Source: Cololabis saira
Taxonomy: Eukaryota > Chordata > Actinopteri > Beloniformes > Belonidae
Assembly (NCBI RefSeq): GCF_033807715.1
Contig: NC_084587.1
Span: forward strand, 25,603,017 to 25,667,016
DNA: 64,000 bases
Direction: 5' to 3'
This document shows, one piece after another, positions 11,167 through 21,320 of the stretch. The notes under the pieces are model-generated. The model had not been told where the DNA came from and did no database searches. It saw only the letters and a program-made list of their open reading frames with translations. A program made the translations under genes and the position numbers. The number at the start of each line of letters is the position of its first letter. Position 1 is the stretch's first letter.

Positions 11167-11559
11167 CTCGACGGTTTCAGCATGAAAGAGAACCACAAAT
11201 GGGGCTGGTCCAACCCAAATTTTAAACATCGGAGCATCTCTGAACTGATGGGTAAAATCCACAAGTTGACGGAAGAAATCTGAAGAAAGGCGCAGTTAAG
11301 TAATAAAACATCAAGGGAATTACACATGCTACTCCTCCTGCTGCAGCATGCCCAGTGCTTTCTTACCTCCCGCATTGGTTTTGAACATCAGTGCATTTCC
11401 TATGATGGGGTAAGCTCCTTCCACTCCTGGAATGGGCTTCATCTCAAACCATAGTTGCAGGTGATCCCTCAGCAGCTTGTAGATGATGTAGGTCAGAGCA
11501 GCAATGAAGATGCTTACTCCAACAAAGGGTAAACTATAATTACCAAATAAAGCTGTCAT
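11167..11559 (-). CDS. Second cyp4v-like gene, exons 1-2 only in window
   Basis: Exon 1 (11367-11559, 193 nt) and exon 2 (11167-11279, 113 nt) have the same lengths and phases as exons 1 and 2 of the full cyp4v gene at 23-36 kb. They are separated by an 87-bp GT-AG intron. Exon 1 encodes an N-terminal membrane anchor ([18 protein letters not shown]) and FEMKPIPG; exon 2 encodes FRQLVDFTHQFRDAPMF and KIWVGPAPFVVLFHAETVE. Both exons are open and the splice sites are intact, but identity to the other copy is only about 70 percent, so the duplication is old. Exon 3 should follow to the left but was not found down to position 1. Intron 2 may be TE-expanded beyond the window, or the gene may be a 5' remnant. 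The product, if complete, would be an ER cytochrome P450 fatty-acid hydroxylase. Confidence 0.8.
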
Positions 11560-11626
11560 CTTTGTTGCAGTGTGTGTATGTTACATTTGTGTGAGGGTTG
11601 GTGTCTGCACCAGCTGCCTTTTATAT

Positions 11627-11636
11627 GACTTGACTA
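11627..11636 (-). promoter_or_regulatory. TATA box of the second cyp4v copy
   Basis: ATATAAAAGG on the minus strand lies about 70 bases upstream of the ATG at 11559. The sequence between it and the ATG (GTGCAGACACC and AACCCTCAC) matches the equivalent 5' leader of the other cyp4v copy, so the promoter was duplicated with the gene. Confidence 0.6.
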
Positions 11637-11639
11637 CCA

Positions 11640-12485
11640 GCAGGATGTTACATTTGCACTTGACTGCTCCTCCCTTCTGAGGCCAACACTTGACTGATCC
11701 ACCCACAGCAGTACCTTTGTCCCACTTATTATATCATTGTAGGTCTTTGAGCAGCTTCATCTCTGGCTGGTTAATAAACAACAGCCTGCCTTTCATGCCA
11801 AATATCCTTCATGAGCAAAGCATTTTCTGCATTTACAAGTTACTTGTTTGGCTATTAGAATAGTAAGAGGGATATTTTTTGAGAGAAAAATGTGCATGTC
11901 TTTTTTTTTCCCAATACATTGAATCGTAGTATAGATGTGGCACACATATGAGCATGTGACACCCGCAGTATGGCAGTTAACCTATTTGAACACAATTTGT
12001 TTACTCATACTTCAATGATACATTTTAAGTAAAGGTTAAAATAAATAATTATGGGCATATGTATAACAAAATGCACTCAGAAGAACGGGAAAGTGTTGTG
12101 GAAGAAATATTTAATACCCCTGTATACCACGTATATCACGTTTTTGTATTTAGCTTCCTGTTTATTTTGAAAACCCATGTCCTTATGTTTAGAAATATTA
12201 TATGGTTCTCATGACAAAATCTTTGCAGCTGTGTACAGCTGAACCCAAATCTGTGGTCAGACTAAAATCTTTACACATACATGAAAACTATACTATCAGT
12301 TTGATTAATGCAATGATTACATTCTTTTTTTAACGTCATGTAAACCTAATGAATGATTCTGAACATTTGCATTGATTTGCGCTGTTTTTTTTTTCTTTTC
12401 TTGCCAACTTGGTTTCCTGTGAAATTTAGAATTCAATCCAAAATCTGGTTACTTCCATATGAATTCCATATGATGTTCAAAACAG
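11640..12485. other. No gene recognised
   Basis: AT-rich upstream flank of the second cyp4v copy. No conserved exon or complete repeat is recognised. Confidence 0.4.
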
Positions 12486-12489
12486 CCAA

Positions 12490-13925
12490 GCTCAGCGAAC
12501 TGATAGTGTTTTATGTTCCTAATAGAGTTTTCTGTTCTCAGAGTGCAGGTTTATTAGTAGTTCCTAGAGTATCGAAATGTAAATCTGGAGGACGGGCCTT
12601 CTCCTTTCAGGCACCATTACTATAGAACCAACTTCCAATTTGGGTTAAGGAGGCTGACACCACCTCCACTATTAAAACCAAACTTAAAACGTTTCTGTTA
12701 AGTAAAGCCTATAGTGTAAATTCTAGTGTGTTAGGGCGAGTAGTCATAGCTGCAGCTACAGGACAAGACTAAAACAGTTTGCCTTAGACATAGCCTCGTT
12801 GGTCCGTGTACTTCGCGGCCATCCGTTTTTTGTTTTGAAATGACAAAGTAAAGATAGAGATATAATCGAAAATAATCCGTTTCCCATCTTTTGTTTTGAT
12901 AATAAAAAACGGAAAATCTGTTATCCAATTTCATTAATGTGTTTGAAAATCGAAATTGGGAATTAAAACAGCGAGTGGAAAACTCTTTTCTCTATTTCCT
13001 ATTCGTTTCCAACGGGGGGGGGGGGTTAGTATGTTAGAGTTCAGTACATGTTATTGATTGGACGCTGCAGCTGAACGGACTGTCACACAACATCACTGCA
13101 GTTTCCTGACGGAGTGAAGACAGATTACAGATTAAACTCTTGTTTCACTCCCAGGTTTCATATTTTATTTATTTTCTGTTTCAACATTACAAAAATAAAA
13201 CTGTTAATTTTCAATCTGATCAACAAAAGAACCAGAAAGAACTTTCTTAATTTATTACTGCGCATGTGCAATCCCCCCATTTGTCCAATCCTTGTTTTCA
13301 GTATCCTTGGAAACGAATAGGAAATAGAGAAAAGAGTTTTCCACTCGCTGTTTTAATTCCCAATTTCGATTTTCAAACACATCAATTAAATCAGATAACG
13401 GATAACGGATAATGGATAACGATCCGTTTTCCGTTTTCCGTTTTTTATTATCAAAACAAAAGATGGAGAACGGATTATTTTGGATTATTTCTCTATTTTT
13501 ATTTTGTCATTTCAAAACAAAAAACGGATGGCCGCAAAGTACACGGACACTCGTCGTAGATATAACCTCGTCGCAGACAGCTGCTCTGAGTTGAGAGCTC
13601 AGCACACAGCAGCGTGACATGGGCTGTTACTGTGCCCTGAAGTTAATTTCTCAGCATAAGAAATGCCATGTGTGGCGTGAGAGTGTGTGAACTTCTGTAT
13701 AAGTTTGCAGGCCAGAGCTTCCGGAGTTGCATCCTGACCTGTAGTTCCACCCCCCCACCCACATGATCCAGATCCTACTCAAGTTTTCTTCCGTCTTAAA
13801 AGGGAGTTTTTTCCTGCCATTGTTAATCTAATAATTTTTTGGGGGTCATGTCCTGAGTCTCCGGAAAGCGCCTAGAGGCAAGTTCTATCGTAATAGATGC
13901 TATATAAATTTGAATTAAATTGAAC
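12490..13925 (+). mobile_element. L2-type LINE 3' end, interrupted by a foldback element
   Basis: Upstream of the interruption the translation reads GRAFSFQAPLL, a stop, NQLPIWVKEADTT and KTKLKTFLLSKA, the C-terminal end of L2/CR1-group ORF2. Downstream lie GGAGTTTTTTCCTGCCATTG, GCGCCTAGAGGCAAGTTCTA and GCTATATAAATTTGAATTAA, the typical L2 3' UTR and short-repeat tail. The copy is 5'-truncated and carries stops. Confidence 0.7.
12803..13547. mobile_element. Long-inverted-repeat (foldback) element
   Basis: Left arm 12803-13012 begins TCCGTGTACTTCGCGGCC; right arm 13307-13547 ends with its near-exact complement. The arms are over 200 bp and nearly identical, apart from an expansion of GGATAACGGATAAC-type units in the right arm. 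The 290-bp centre holds a G tract at 13014-13026 and no ORF of note. It sits inside the L2 remnant. I could not define a target duplication, so the superfamily is unassigned. Confidence 0.8.
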
Positions 13926-14547
13926 TAAAATTAATTGTCATAATTCTTCCATCCTCTAACAAAAGCTGGCACACAAGAGATTCAGTCATAAATTAAAATA
14001 ATATCTGTCCGTAATAACGTGATCCTTCCACGTGCTACGTCCGGCCAGAGAAAGCCCACCCTGTCTGGTGAAAAGAAGCGGCCTGCTCACTACTCAGGTT
14101 AAGGAGGAGACCTGAGCTCAGTGAAGGGCCCTCCCAGGGTTGGTAGAGGATGGCAATGCCCAGGGGCCTCATTTATAAAAGAGTGCGTAGGATTCATACT
14201 AAAAGTGTACGTGTGCTCAAAAGCCGAAAATGGCGTGCGCACAAAAAAATCCTGATTTATAAAACAGTGTGCACGCACACTTGCACGCAATGTTCGCTTT
14301 ATAAATCACAGTCCAGCTGGAAGGTTGCGCACGTGAATTCGCCTCATACCCCGCCCTCTACACGCCCACTTTTTACCAAGAGTGGGCAATGCAAAGTACT
14401 TGATGACTGTATTTGCATATAAATGAGCCTGCTGAGCATGCGCAGCGGCTTCCTGCAGCCTGTTTCTGCTGTGCGTCAGGATGAATGAGATGTGTCGAGC
14501 CAGGCAACCGTGCCACTAAATTTCACGGAGACTGAGATTGAGATGTT

Positions 14548-14736
14548 GTGGATGAGGTGGAGGCCAGGAAAACCACATTATTTGGTGGTCACAGTAGTGG
14601 CATCACTAACAAAAATAAAGCAAGTGAGTGGCAGCACGTCGTTGCTGCTGTAAACGCTGTGAGTGCCACGGACAGATCTGTGACTGAAATAAAAAAGAAG
14701 TGGTCCGATTTGAAAGTGGAGGCCAAGAGGACATAA
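14548..14736 (+). pseudogene. Harbinger Myb/SANT-like DNA-binding fragment
   Basis: The 62-codon frame contains SEWQHVVAAVNAV and VTEIKKKWSDLKVEAKR, the tryptophan spacing of the Myb/SANT-like domain in the accessory protein of Harbinger elements. That protein carries the transposase to the nucleus and to the element ends. Neither terminus of the full protein is present. Confidence 0.65.
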
Positions 14737-14999
14737 AATAATTTCTGAAAAATGTCTCTTTTAATATGAGAGCAAAATATTTTAACATTTTTCCTTTAAC
14801 AACCTGTCGGAGTAGTAGTATGATAAAATGTTGAATAATGATATAAGTTTTTAAGTTTTTATCCTGCTAAATAATTTAGAAATATATTTTGGTCATTTTA
14901 AAATACTACCGTATTTTGTCTTTCCATACGGTGCGCTGTGTGGAAAGGCACACCCTCAGTTTTGTGTCATTTCTGTATTTAAAACACACACAGCGCAAT

Positions 15000-15105
15000 G
15001 ACCGAAAAGGCGCCATCTATACACGGAGAGCCGCCTTACAACACACACACGCGCGCCGCACAACACACACGCGCGCCGCACAACACACACACACACACAA
15101 GCATG
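15000..15105. repeat. CA-rich tandem repeat within the Harbinger element
   Basis: ACACACACGCGCGCCGCACA-like units repeat about three times and run into (CA)n. Simple local expansion. Confidence 0.7.
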
Positions 15106-15357
15106 CAAGTGTGCGTATTTAAAAATAGAGCGGAAGCAAAACATAGTTTGATTGTACTTTATCTACTTGTACTTTATCTAAGTTATTACATTAATCAGTT
15201 AGTTAGTAGTCAGGACTCAGCGTGTCGGGCTTCATCCAAGCCTGATCGCGCTGAGACCGGGAGAAATTATCAGCTGAGACCGGGAGAACTGATCAGTACG
15301 GAAGAGCGTTAGGGACATGCAGGAGAAAACATATTTTGAGAGGGGAAGGTTTTTTTT

Positions 15358-15672
15358 TATTGTGCACTTCGAGAAAAAAGTCGAAATGTCGAGAATAATG
15401 TTGAAATACAATTTCAAAAATAAAGTCGAAATTTCGACTTTTTTCTTAACATTTCAACTTTATTCACGAAATTTTGACTTTTTTCTCAACATTTCGACTT
15501 TTCTCGAAATTGTGCTTCAACATTAATCTCGACATTTGGACTTTTTTCTCTAAATTGTACTTCCACATTAATCTCGACATTTAGACTTTTTTCTCAACAT
15601 TTTAACTTTTTTCTTGAAATTGTACTTTAACATTAATCTCGACATTTCGATTTTTTTCTCGAAGTGCATAAT
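15358..15672. repeat. Palindromic array of TCGAAATGTCGAG-type units
   Basis: The left border GTGCACTTCGAGAAAAAAGT and the right border TTTTTTCTCGAAGTGCATAA are inverted copies. Between them about seven degenerate units of ATTTCGACTTTTTTCTC and AACATTAATCTCGAC repeat, mostly in one orientation. It is nested in the Harbinger element and has no ORF of note. Confidence 0.75.
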
Positions 15673-15846
15673 GAAAAAAAAAATCTTCCTCTTCTAAAAT
15701 ATTATTTTTATTTTTCTCCTGCCTGGGCCTAAAACTCTTCCGTAGATCAGCGGTGCGACGGGCACAAGCCCGCAGCTCTGGCCATGCTGACCAGCCGAGT
15801 CACTTTCCGATGCTGGTGTTCTGCCAAGTTGTCCTGCCAAATTGTC

Positions 15847-16119
15847 CTACCTCCGCGAATGTCCTACCCGTAGGATGAACAGGAAACCAAAAGTGGTCAG
15901 CACCTGTATGTGCACCGGGATGGCGCGATTCCAGCGGGTCGGTCTGTCTAACACTCGACCCAGTTCAGCACATAGATCCAAGAGCACTGCTCTAGGGAAT
16001 CCAAATCGGCTTATTAGCCAGTCATCATCATGGGCCAGGAAATCTTCATGGTCCCTAAATACTCTCTCCATCCTGATCCTGCCATTCACGTGAGCTTCAA
16101 GCAGTGCCAGCGCATCCAT
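15847..16119 (-). pseudogene. Harbinger transposase N-terminal fragment
   Basis: The 90-codon frame contains SRFGFPRAVLLDLCAELG and VLDRPTRWNRAIPVHIQVLT, a block I recognise from fish HARBI1-like nucleases just before the DDE domain. The frame stops there; no catalytic Asp-Asp-Glu triad is encoded in the element. Confidence 0.75.
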
Positions 16120-16642
16120 TGTGCAGCATTACGCACGGCTGTCACCACGCAATTTATATTCTTACTCAGCAATTAGACTGATTGTTACACACCTTGTCAC
16201 GATAAATAATCATTCTGGTGCTATTCACCACTCAATACCATTTGAAGATGGAAGTATGATATATGAACGTAGTACCTACTACAAATACCTGCGTAATGGC
16301 TCACTTACGGAACACATAGATCTATAACACTGCCGGCTTGAGTGTACATGGATCTATGAGTCTGATATGTGATGACATTAAAAGTATGACATGAATCTGG
16401 CTTCATTTCACCACCTCACCGCCTGCGTCGCCAGTTCCCCATATCTTCAAAATGTTTGTGCGCTAGGGCCAAGGTTTGCGCAAAGATACGCACATTTTCC
16501 CGTTAGTTTTTTGTTTTTTTTTAATCCCAACCTTTGCGTAGAAGGTGGCGTGCGCATTTTTCAAGCCCTGTTTTGTGCGCACGCAAGCTTTATAAATGAG
16601 GCCCCAGGACTGTCACTTAGCTAGGAGCACTGGGTGATTTAA

Positions 16643-16982
16643 AGGAGCTTGAGGCTCCTTTTAAGAAATGAGACTCTCTAGCGCCACCCTTCACCACGAC
16701 GGCCGTTGGGGGTACTGCAGCCAACAGTGAAGCCGGCACGGGAGAACGGGGAGAACGTTCATGCAGCGTCATGTGACGTCACATCCGCAGCCCAGCGCGG
16801 GAAATTCGGGACCGAATTGCAGCACATTTTGCAGCACACAGCCTGTTCAAGGCAAAGGAGAGATACACTAGAGGGCTCATTCTTTTGGGTTTGGAACGCT
16901 TCATCTGACATTATTACTAGAAAACTTAAAATGTATACGGATTTTTTTCATACATCTTGCCACAATCCGGCCTCAAGCTCCT
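16643..16982. mobile_element. piggyBac-like MITE flanked by TTAA
   Basis: A 340-bp element has ends AGGAGCTTGAGGC and GCCTCAAGCTCCT, each bordered by TTAA (16639-16642 and 16983-16986). The TTAA duplication is the piggyBac signature. It lies about 35 bp from the right end of the Harbinger element. No transposase is encoded. Confidence 0.78.
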
Positions 16983-16986
16983 TTAA

Positions 16987-17880
16987 TGGGTAAAGAAATC
17001 GGGATAAAAATATTTAAAAAATAAAGAAATAAATAAAAATAATAATTATTAATAATAACAATAGTATTTTTTTCTTAAATAGGTGATGTCAACAGGCTGT
17101 TATAATTTTAGTACAAAAACAGTAATATAATTCCTGAGTGATTTGTTTGTTTGTTTTTTGCCTCCTACTTGTAATGTGAGCTCATATTTGTACCTCTGTG
17201 GAGAACTTTGTTCAGGGCTTAAAGAGTTGTTTGTTTTGGTACTCTTTTTCAAATCTTTAGTTTGATTTTCCCTGCTTCAGTTACATATTTGGTAAAACTG
17301 CACCTCTCTTTTGCTGTTGCGTTGATTCTCACATTCATTTAGTGCAAATATTATTTAGGCCATTCTCCACACACATACTTTGCTGAAGTTGGTAATGGAA
17401 ACCATCCTGGTGGACTAAAATGTATAATAATCTGAGAAAAGAAAAGTATATCTGCAAGTTCATCCAAGTGAGGGCCGCGTAGCTGGCGCTCAAACCCGAA
17501 ACGTCCTTGTCAGGGGGGCTGATAAGAGGGGGGAGCCAAAATATAACAGATAATGACTGACAATGGAACACACACTGCTGAAAAATATCCATCCAGACTT
17601 GTATGAATTAAAAGAACCTTAGTTCACCAATAGGGTCAATTCTGCCCACTTCCAGATTTTTATAGTCACATAAAGGGGAAAAAACAGAAACATTCAATAA
17701 AGAAAATGAACAGATGTTTATAACAAAATAAAATGTTTTATTTTTCCATTACAGCAACAACATCAGACTGTAAAATATTTCCATAAATACATTTCCATAA
17801 AGTGTTCAAAAAAAGAAAAGCAAGGGCAATAAACCCTTAAACACTGACAGAAAACATATTGGACATTGAGCTTGAAGAAA
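16987..17880. other. No gene recognised
   Basis: AT-rich sequence. The stretch 17330-17600 contains an ACCCGAAACGTCCTTGTCAG phrase that looks repeat-derived, but no family is assigned. Confidence 0.35.
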
Positions 17881-17889
17881 GTGTATTGC

Positions 17890-18565
17890 AGTGTTGTGCA
17901 AGTTCATTTTTGTCATGAACTAGTTCAAAGTTCAGTTCACATAGTTTAAAAATGAATAGTTCATGTTCATAGTTCACCATTTTCATTAACTAGTTCAGTC
18001 AGTTAATTTCAATATTTTTAGGTGAGAAGTACGAATGAAACCCCACCCTATCCTAAAACGGTTCACTGTATACAATCATGTATTGTCCTAGTGGCTTTTC
18101 AACTTCACTCAGAGGCTGTAATTATCCAACAATGTAGTCCTTTATCAATTTTTCAACCTGTTGCTGGGAAATCAACCCCCTGAAGGCTGCAGGCAGTGTG
18201 ACCGGGGTCGTTTGGGGCTGTTACGGGTCTTCATGGTCTTTTCTGATGACTTTTTTTGATTGTCAAGGACTTGCAAATGTTTTCTCACACTGGGCCGATG
18301 CTTTAACTCCACATGACGTTTCAAATTTGAAGTTGACGAGGCAGACGTTCTGACATGTTTTCTCAGCGCAGGTGGACATAATTTGGACAGAAAAGTAGTT
18401 GTTTTTTTTACCGTCTGACTCTTTGGGAGACAGTGTGTAAAATGCCCACAAATAATCATAAGCGGAGGCATCATCTGCGTCCGCAACGTCTCTCTCTGGA
18501 GTGGGATTTGTTTTTTTATGACTATACATAGTGGAGTTTGTTTTTTTTAATACTGCCTGATATAA
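17890..18565 (-). mobile_element. hAT element remnant with BED zinc finger
   Basis: The left end, CAGTGTTGTGCAAGTTCA followed by repeated ATGAACTAGTTC motifs, resembles a hAT terminus. The minus strand at 18172-18486 encodes SKLCPPALRKHVRTSASST and SNLKRHVELKHRPSV, a BED-type zinc finger of ZBED-like hAT transposases, in broken frames. The catalytic part is missing. The right end is lost against the LTR at 18570-18845. Confidence 0.65.
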
Positions 18566-18569
18566 TGTA

Positions 18570-18845
18570 TGTGAATGTAATTGGTGTTCCTGCACAAAAA
18601 CACAATGGTGGTGGACTTTATTGGTTACCAGACCCGCACACGGCAGCCGTCGTGTGCGGGTCTCAGGCGGCTCCGTTTCGCCCCCCTCTCCAGATTCAGC
18701 CCACTTCTTAAAGACACCGGCAGGGAAGAGAGATTGATTAGACACACCTGTGCACAATCACCTGATCCAACCAGCGCCACCTGTGCGCTGCTCCCCCGCA
18801 GTCCCTCTCTCCCCCGCAGACCACGCCCCAATCCTACACCCTGCC
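18570..18845 (-). mobile_element. Solo LTR related to the LTR at 27.7 kb
   Basis: On the minus strand it starts TGTGGCAGGGTGTAGGATTG and continues GGGCGTGGTCTGCGGGGGAG. CAATCTCTCTTCCCTGCC, CTTTAAGAAGTGG and CCAATAAAGTCC (poly-A signal) follow. The same order occurs in 27704-27986. Its first base abuts, within about 20 bp, the poly-A end of the retrocopy. Confidence 0.6.
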
Positions 18846-18867
18846 ACATATGGTAATTCACACCATG

Positions 18868-20320
18868 TTTTTTATTTTTTTTTGCAGACATTTCTTTATT
18901 TTCTTGTCTGTCTCTTATCCACTGAAGCCACTCAATGCTTCTCTTAAACACACTTAAGCATCTGTATGCTGCTCTTTGCTCTCCTCCAGCAGCTAAGATG
19001 CTCTGGAAAAGAGAGGAAGAAGACAGGAACAGAAGAGATGTTGGGGAGAAGAGTTCGCTGGAGAGGCAGTGAAGTTGACTGAGCTACTGGTTCCCAGCAG
19101 CCTTCTCTCTGCAGGACTTTTTGAAAATCCGGCTGAACCAACTTTTCTTCTTCACCACCTTTTCTTTCTTTTTGTTCTTTCCTCTTTCCATTTCTTTAAG
19201 ATGTTCTTCATCTTTTTCTTTGATGTCATTCAATTCTTTTTGTACCTTTTCATCTCTTCTCTCCTCATATCCCTTTTGTTTCTTAAAGATCTTTAAGAAA
19301 CGTCTCTTCTTTTTCTCCTTTTTAACAATCATCTCCTCCTCTTTCTCTTCTAATTGTGTCTCCAGCTGCAGTTTCTCATCCTCCTCTTCCAATTATTTCT
19401 CCTGTGCTGCTTCATCTTCCTTTTCCTCCACACTTTCCACCTTTCTCTTGAGTCCTGCACAGTCTTTGTCTGTTTTTAGTTTGGTATCACAGATTTGTGT
19501 CTTTTCCATTTCCAGGTCCTTCCGACCCGTTTCCACTTCTTTCTTGTTTTCCATTAAAATCTTGATCTCTCCCTGCAGCTTATTCTTGTCAGTCTGCAGG
19601 TTTACAGCATGTTTGTCTTCTCGTACCTTCATTTGCTTCATCTCATCTTTCTCCACATTAATATTGCACTGCAACAGTTGCAGGTCTGTCCTCTTCTCCT
19701 CCAGATCAAGCATTGCTGCTTGCAACACTTCCATCTCCATCTCATGTTTCTTATTGCCCTCCAGCAGTATCTTTTCTTCTATTTGCAAGCTTTCCTTTTG
19801 CTCTTTCAGATCCCTCTTTTCCTTCTGGTATTCTTGTTTTATTTCTTCAGTCTGTCTTTTGAGCTCTTCCAGGATCATTTTCTTATTTGCAACCTTGGCC
19901 TCTCTTTCCTTGAACCGTTGCCTTTCACTTGTCAGTTTCGCTAGAGCCTCCTCCACCCGGAACCAGGATTTGTCCTGTTCCCGCTTGTGGTGGAGATGGA
20001 TCTCCATCTTGTACTCTTCCAGTTTTTTGTTTTTCTCTTGGAGGGACTTTATTCTCCTCCTGCAGCTGCTGGAGTTGCTCTCTCAGGCCAGCTCTTTTTG
20101 AGTACAAGTTCTGGTTGATCAACAGGATTCTTTCCATTTCCTCTGCATGACCACCAAGTTCAAACTTTTTCTTGTACTTGGTCAGGAAAGCATGTTCTCT
20201 TTTGCAGTCTTTGATCTCCATTTGGAGTTGGACAAGATCTTCTGAGACCCGGGACTGAGCTCCATCGCTGGGAGAGCTCACAAATCCCCGTCTGGTTCTT
20301 GGACGTCCTCTAAAAGCCAT
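18868..20320 (-). pseudogene. Processed retrocopy of a coiled-coil protein gene
   Basis: An intronless coding trace runs from an ATG at 20320 (MAFRGRPRTRRGFVSSPSDG) to a stop at 19084, about 410 codons. It is almost wholly charged coiled coil (Glu/Lys/Gln-rich heptads). The C-terminal basic tail has two related motifs, RRFLKIFKKQK and KSWFSRIFKKSCREK. It is broken by one single-base frameshift near 20020-20050 and one in-frame TAA at 19393-19395. Downstream are AATAAA (18895-18900, minus) and an A tract (18868-18883), so this is a reverse-transcribed mRNA. The parent gene is unknown to me; coiled-coil similarity to golgin- or trichohyalin-like proteins is compositional only. No target duplication was found. 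Confidence 0.7.
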
Positions 20321-20334
20321 TTCTGTGATCAACA

Positions 20335-20795
20335 CGGTAGGAAGTCAGGAAAAGTGGGTCCGAGGTTCTGAAGCGTTTTCCGAGTCGTAGACGTGGTTTC
20401 CACCAGAGAGGCTTGCCGCGCCCGCCATAAAAAAAATTAGACTTTTACATTAACCAGGTAAATTAAGATATGTGAATATAATCTTTATAGCTTTTACAGA
20501 TATTAAAAATGTTAAAAGCACCACATGACATCTTTCACGTGCAGACATGAGGCTGGTATCTCGTGTTCAATCTTCAACAAGATGGACTTTTTCCCCTCCA
20601 ACAGCGTGTTTCTGAAGATTATAGTCAGTGTTGTGTCATTTGTTGTGCTGATTTAAGAACAAACAACGTAGAATTTGACTTCTGTTTGTAAAAATGTTTA
20701 AATGGGTTTAGTTTTTTCCCTGTTACTGCTGTGCAGATGACCACAGGTTACTGCCTCCAAGGGTCCTCTTACTCTTTCCAACAGCACTGTGAATG
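20335..20795. other. No gene recognised
   Basis: Flank upstream of the retrocopy. There is nothing beyond AT-rich sequence and a short CpG-containing stretch. Confidence 0.35.
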
Positions 20796-20799
20796 TTTA

Positions 20800-21320
20800 A
20801 CGGGTGTGCCAGGGGCGAGGCTTCAGGGGGGGCTGGGGGGGGCGGTACTCCCGCGGCCTGGGACCCAATGGGGCCCGCCCCTGAGGCAGCAGGCACAAGA
20901 TTTTTTTTTTGTGGCACCACTTGGTTCATATTCATAAATACAAAAGTGGAGCGATAAAACGCAAAGAAAAAGAAAAAAGGGATCAAGAAAAAGCCAAATT
21001 GCCCAATCTAGACGCATATTTTATTCGCCCTAATCCTACTCCCGTGGGAGATGAACCTGACGTTGTTAGCAGCGATTCATCCCCGGGCCCGCCAAAAGCT
21101 GCATCATGGTCAGGGAACCAGGTTTACAGGTAGGCTAAAGTTATAAAAATCACAGACACACTCTGTCAGCAAGAAAATGTGAGTTTGTGGTAAATTGTGG
21201 ATATAGTAGCCTGGCCGCCTAGCTTATTTCCTTCTCTGTCTCTTGGCTGTAGCGATGATAATAGGGACTCAGCAGCTGCAAAGGGCCCAGTCATATGCCC
21301 TGCCCCCCGGCCTGGCTCTG
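20800..21320 (+). mobile_element. Degraded hAT remnant
   Basis: After a G-rich CCAGGGGCGAGGCTTCAG start, the frame at 20909-21133 encodes HKYKSGAIKRKEKEKRDQEK and KLPNLDAYF, the leader typical of ZMYM/TTF-type hAT transposases. The right side ends in a CCCCGGCCTGGCTCTG-like sequence. No matching 8-bp duplications were found, so the borders are approximate. Confidence 0.5.

Larger units (their letters stand above)
14164..16604. mobile_element. PIF/Harbinger element with 3-bp CAG TSD
   Basis: The termini GGGCCTCATTTATAAA and TTTATAAATGAGGCCC are flanked by CAG on both sides (14161-14163 and 16605-16607). Inside, on opposite strands, are a Myb/SANT-like fragment (14548-14736) and a Harbinger transposase N-terminal fragment (15847-16119), the two-gene arrangement of the superfamily. 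Both are incomplete, so the copy is non-autonomous. A palindromic sub-repeat (15358-15672) lies between them. A second, shorter copy is at 41165-42472. Confidence 0.87.

Noticed and set aside
15000..15105. CRISPR-like direct repeats
   Set aside because: Simple CA/CG-rich tandem repeats without spacers in a vertebrate genome.
19121..20101. 326-codon Ser/Phe-rich plus-strand frame
   Set aside because: Antisense shadow of the coiled-coil retrocopy; composition mirrors Glu/Lys codons.
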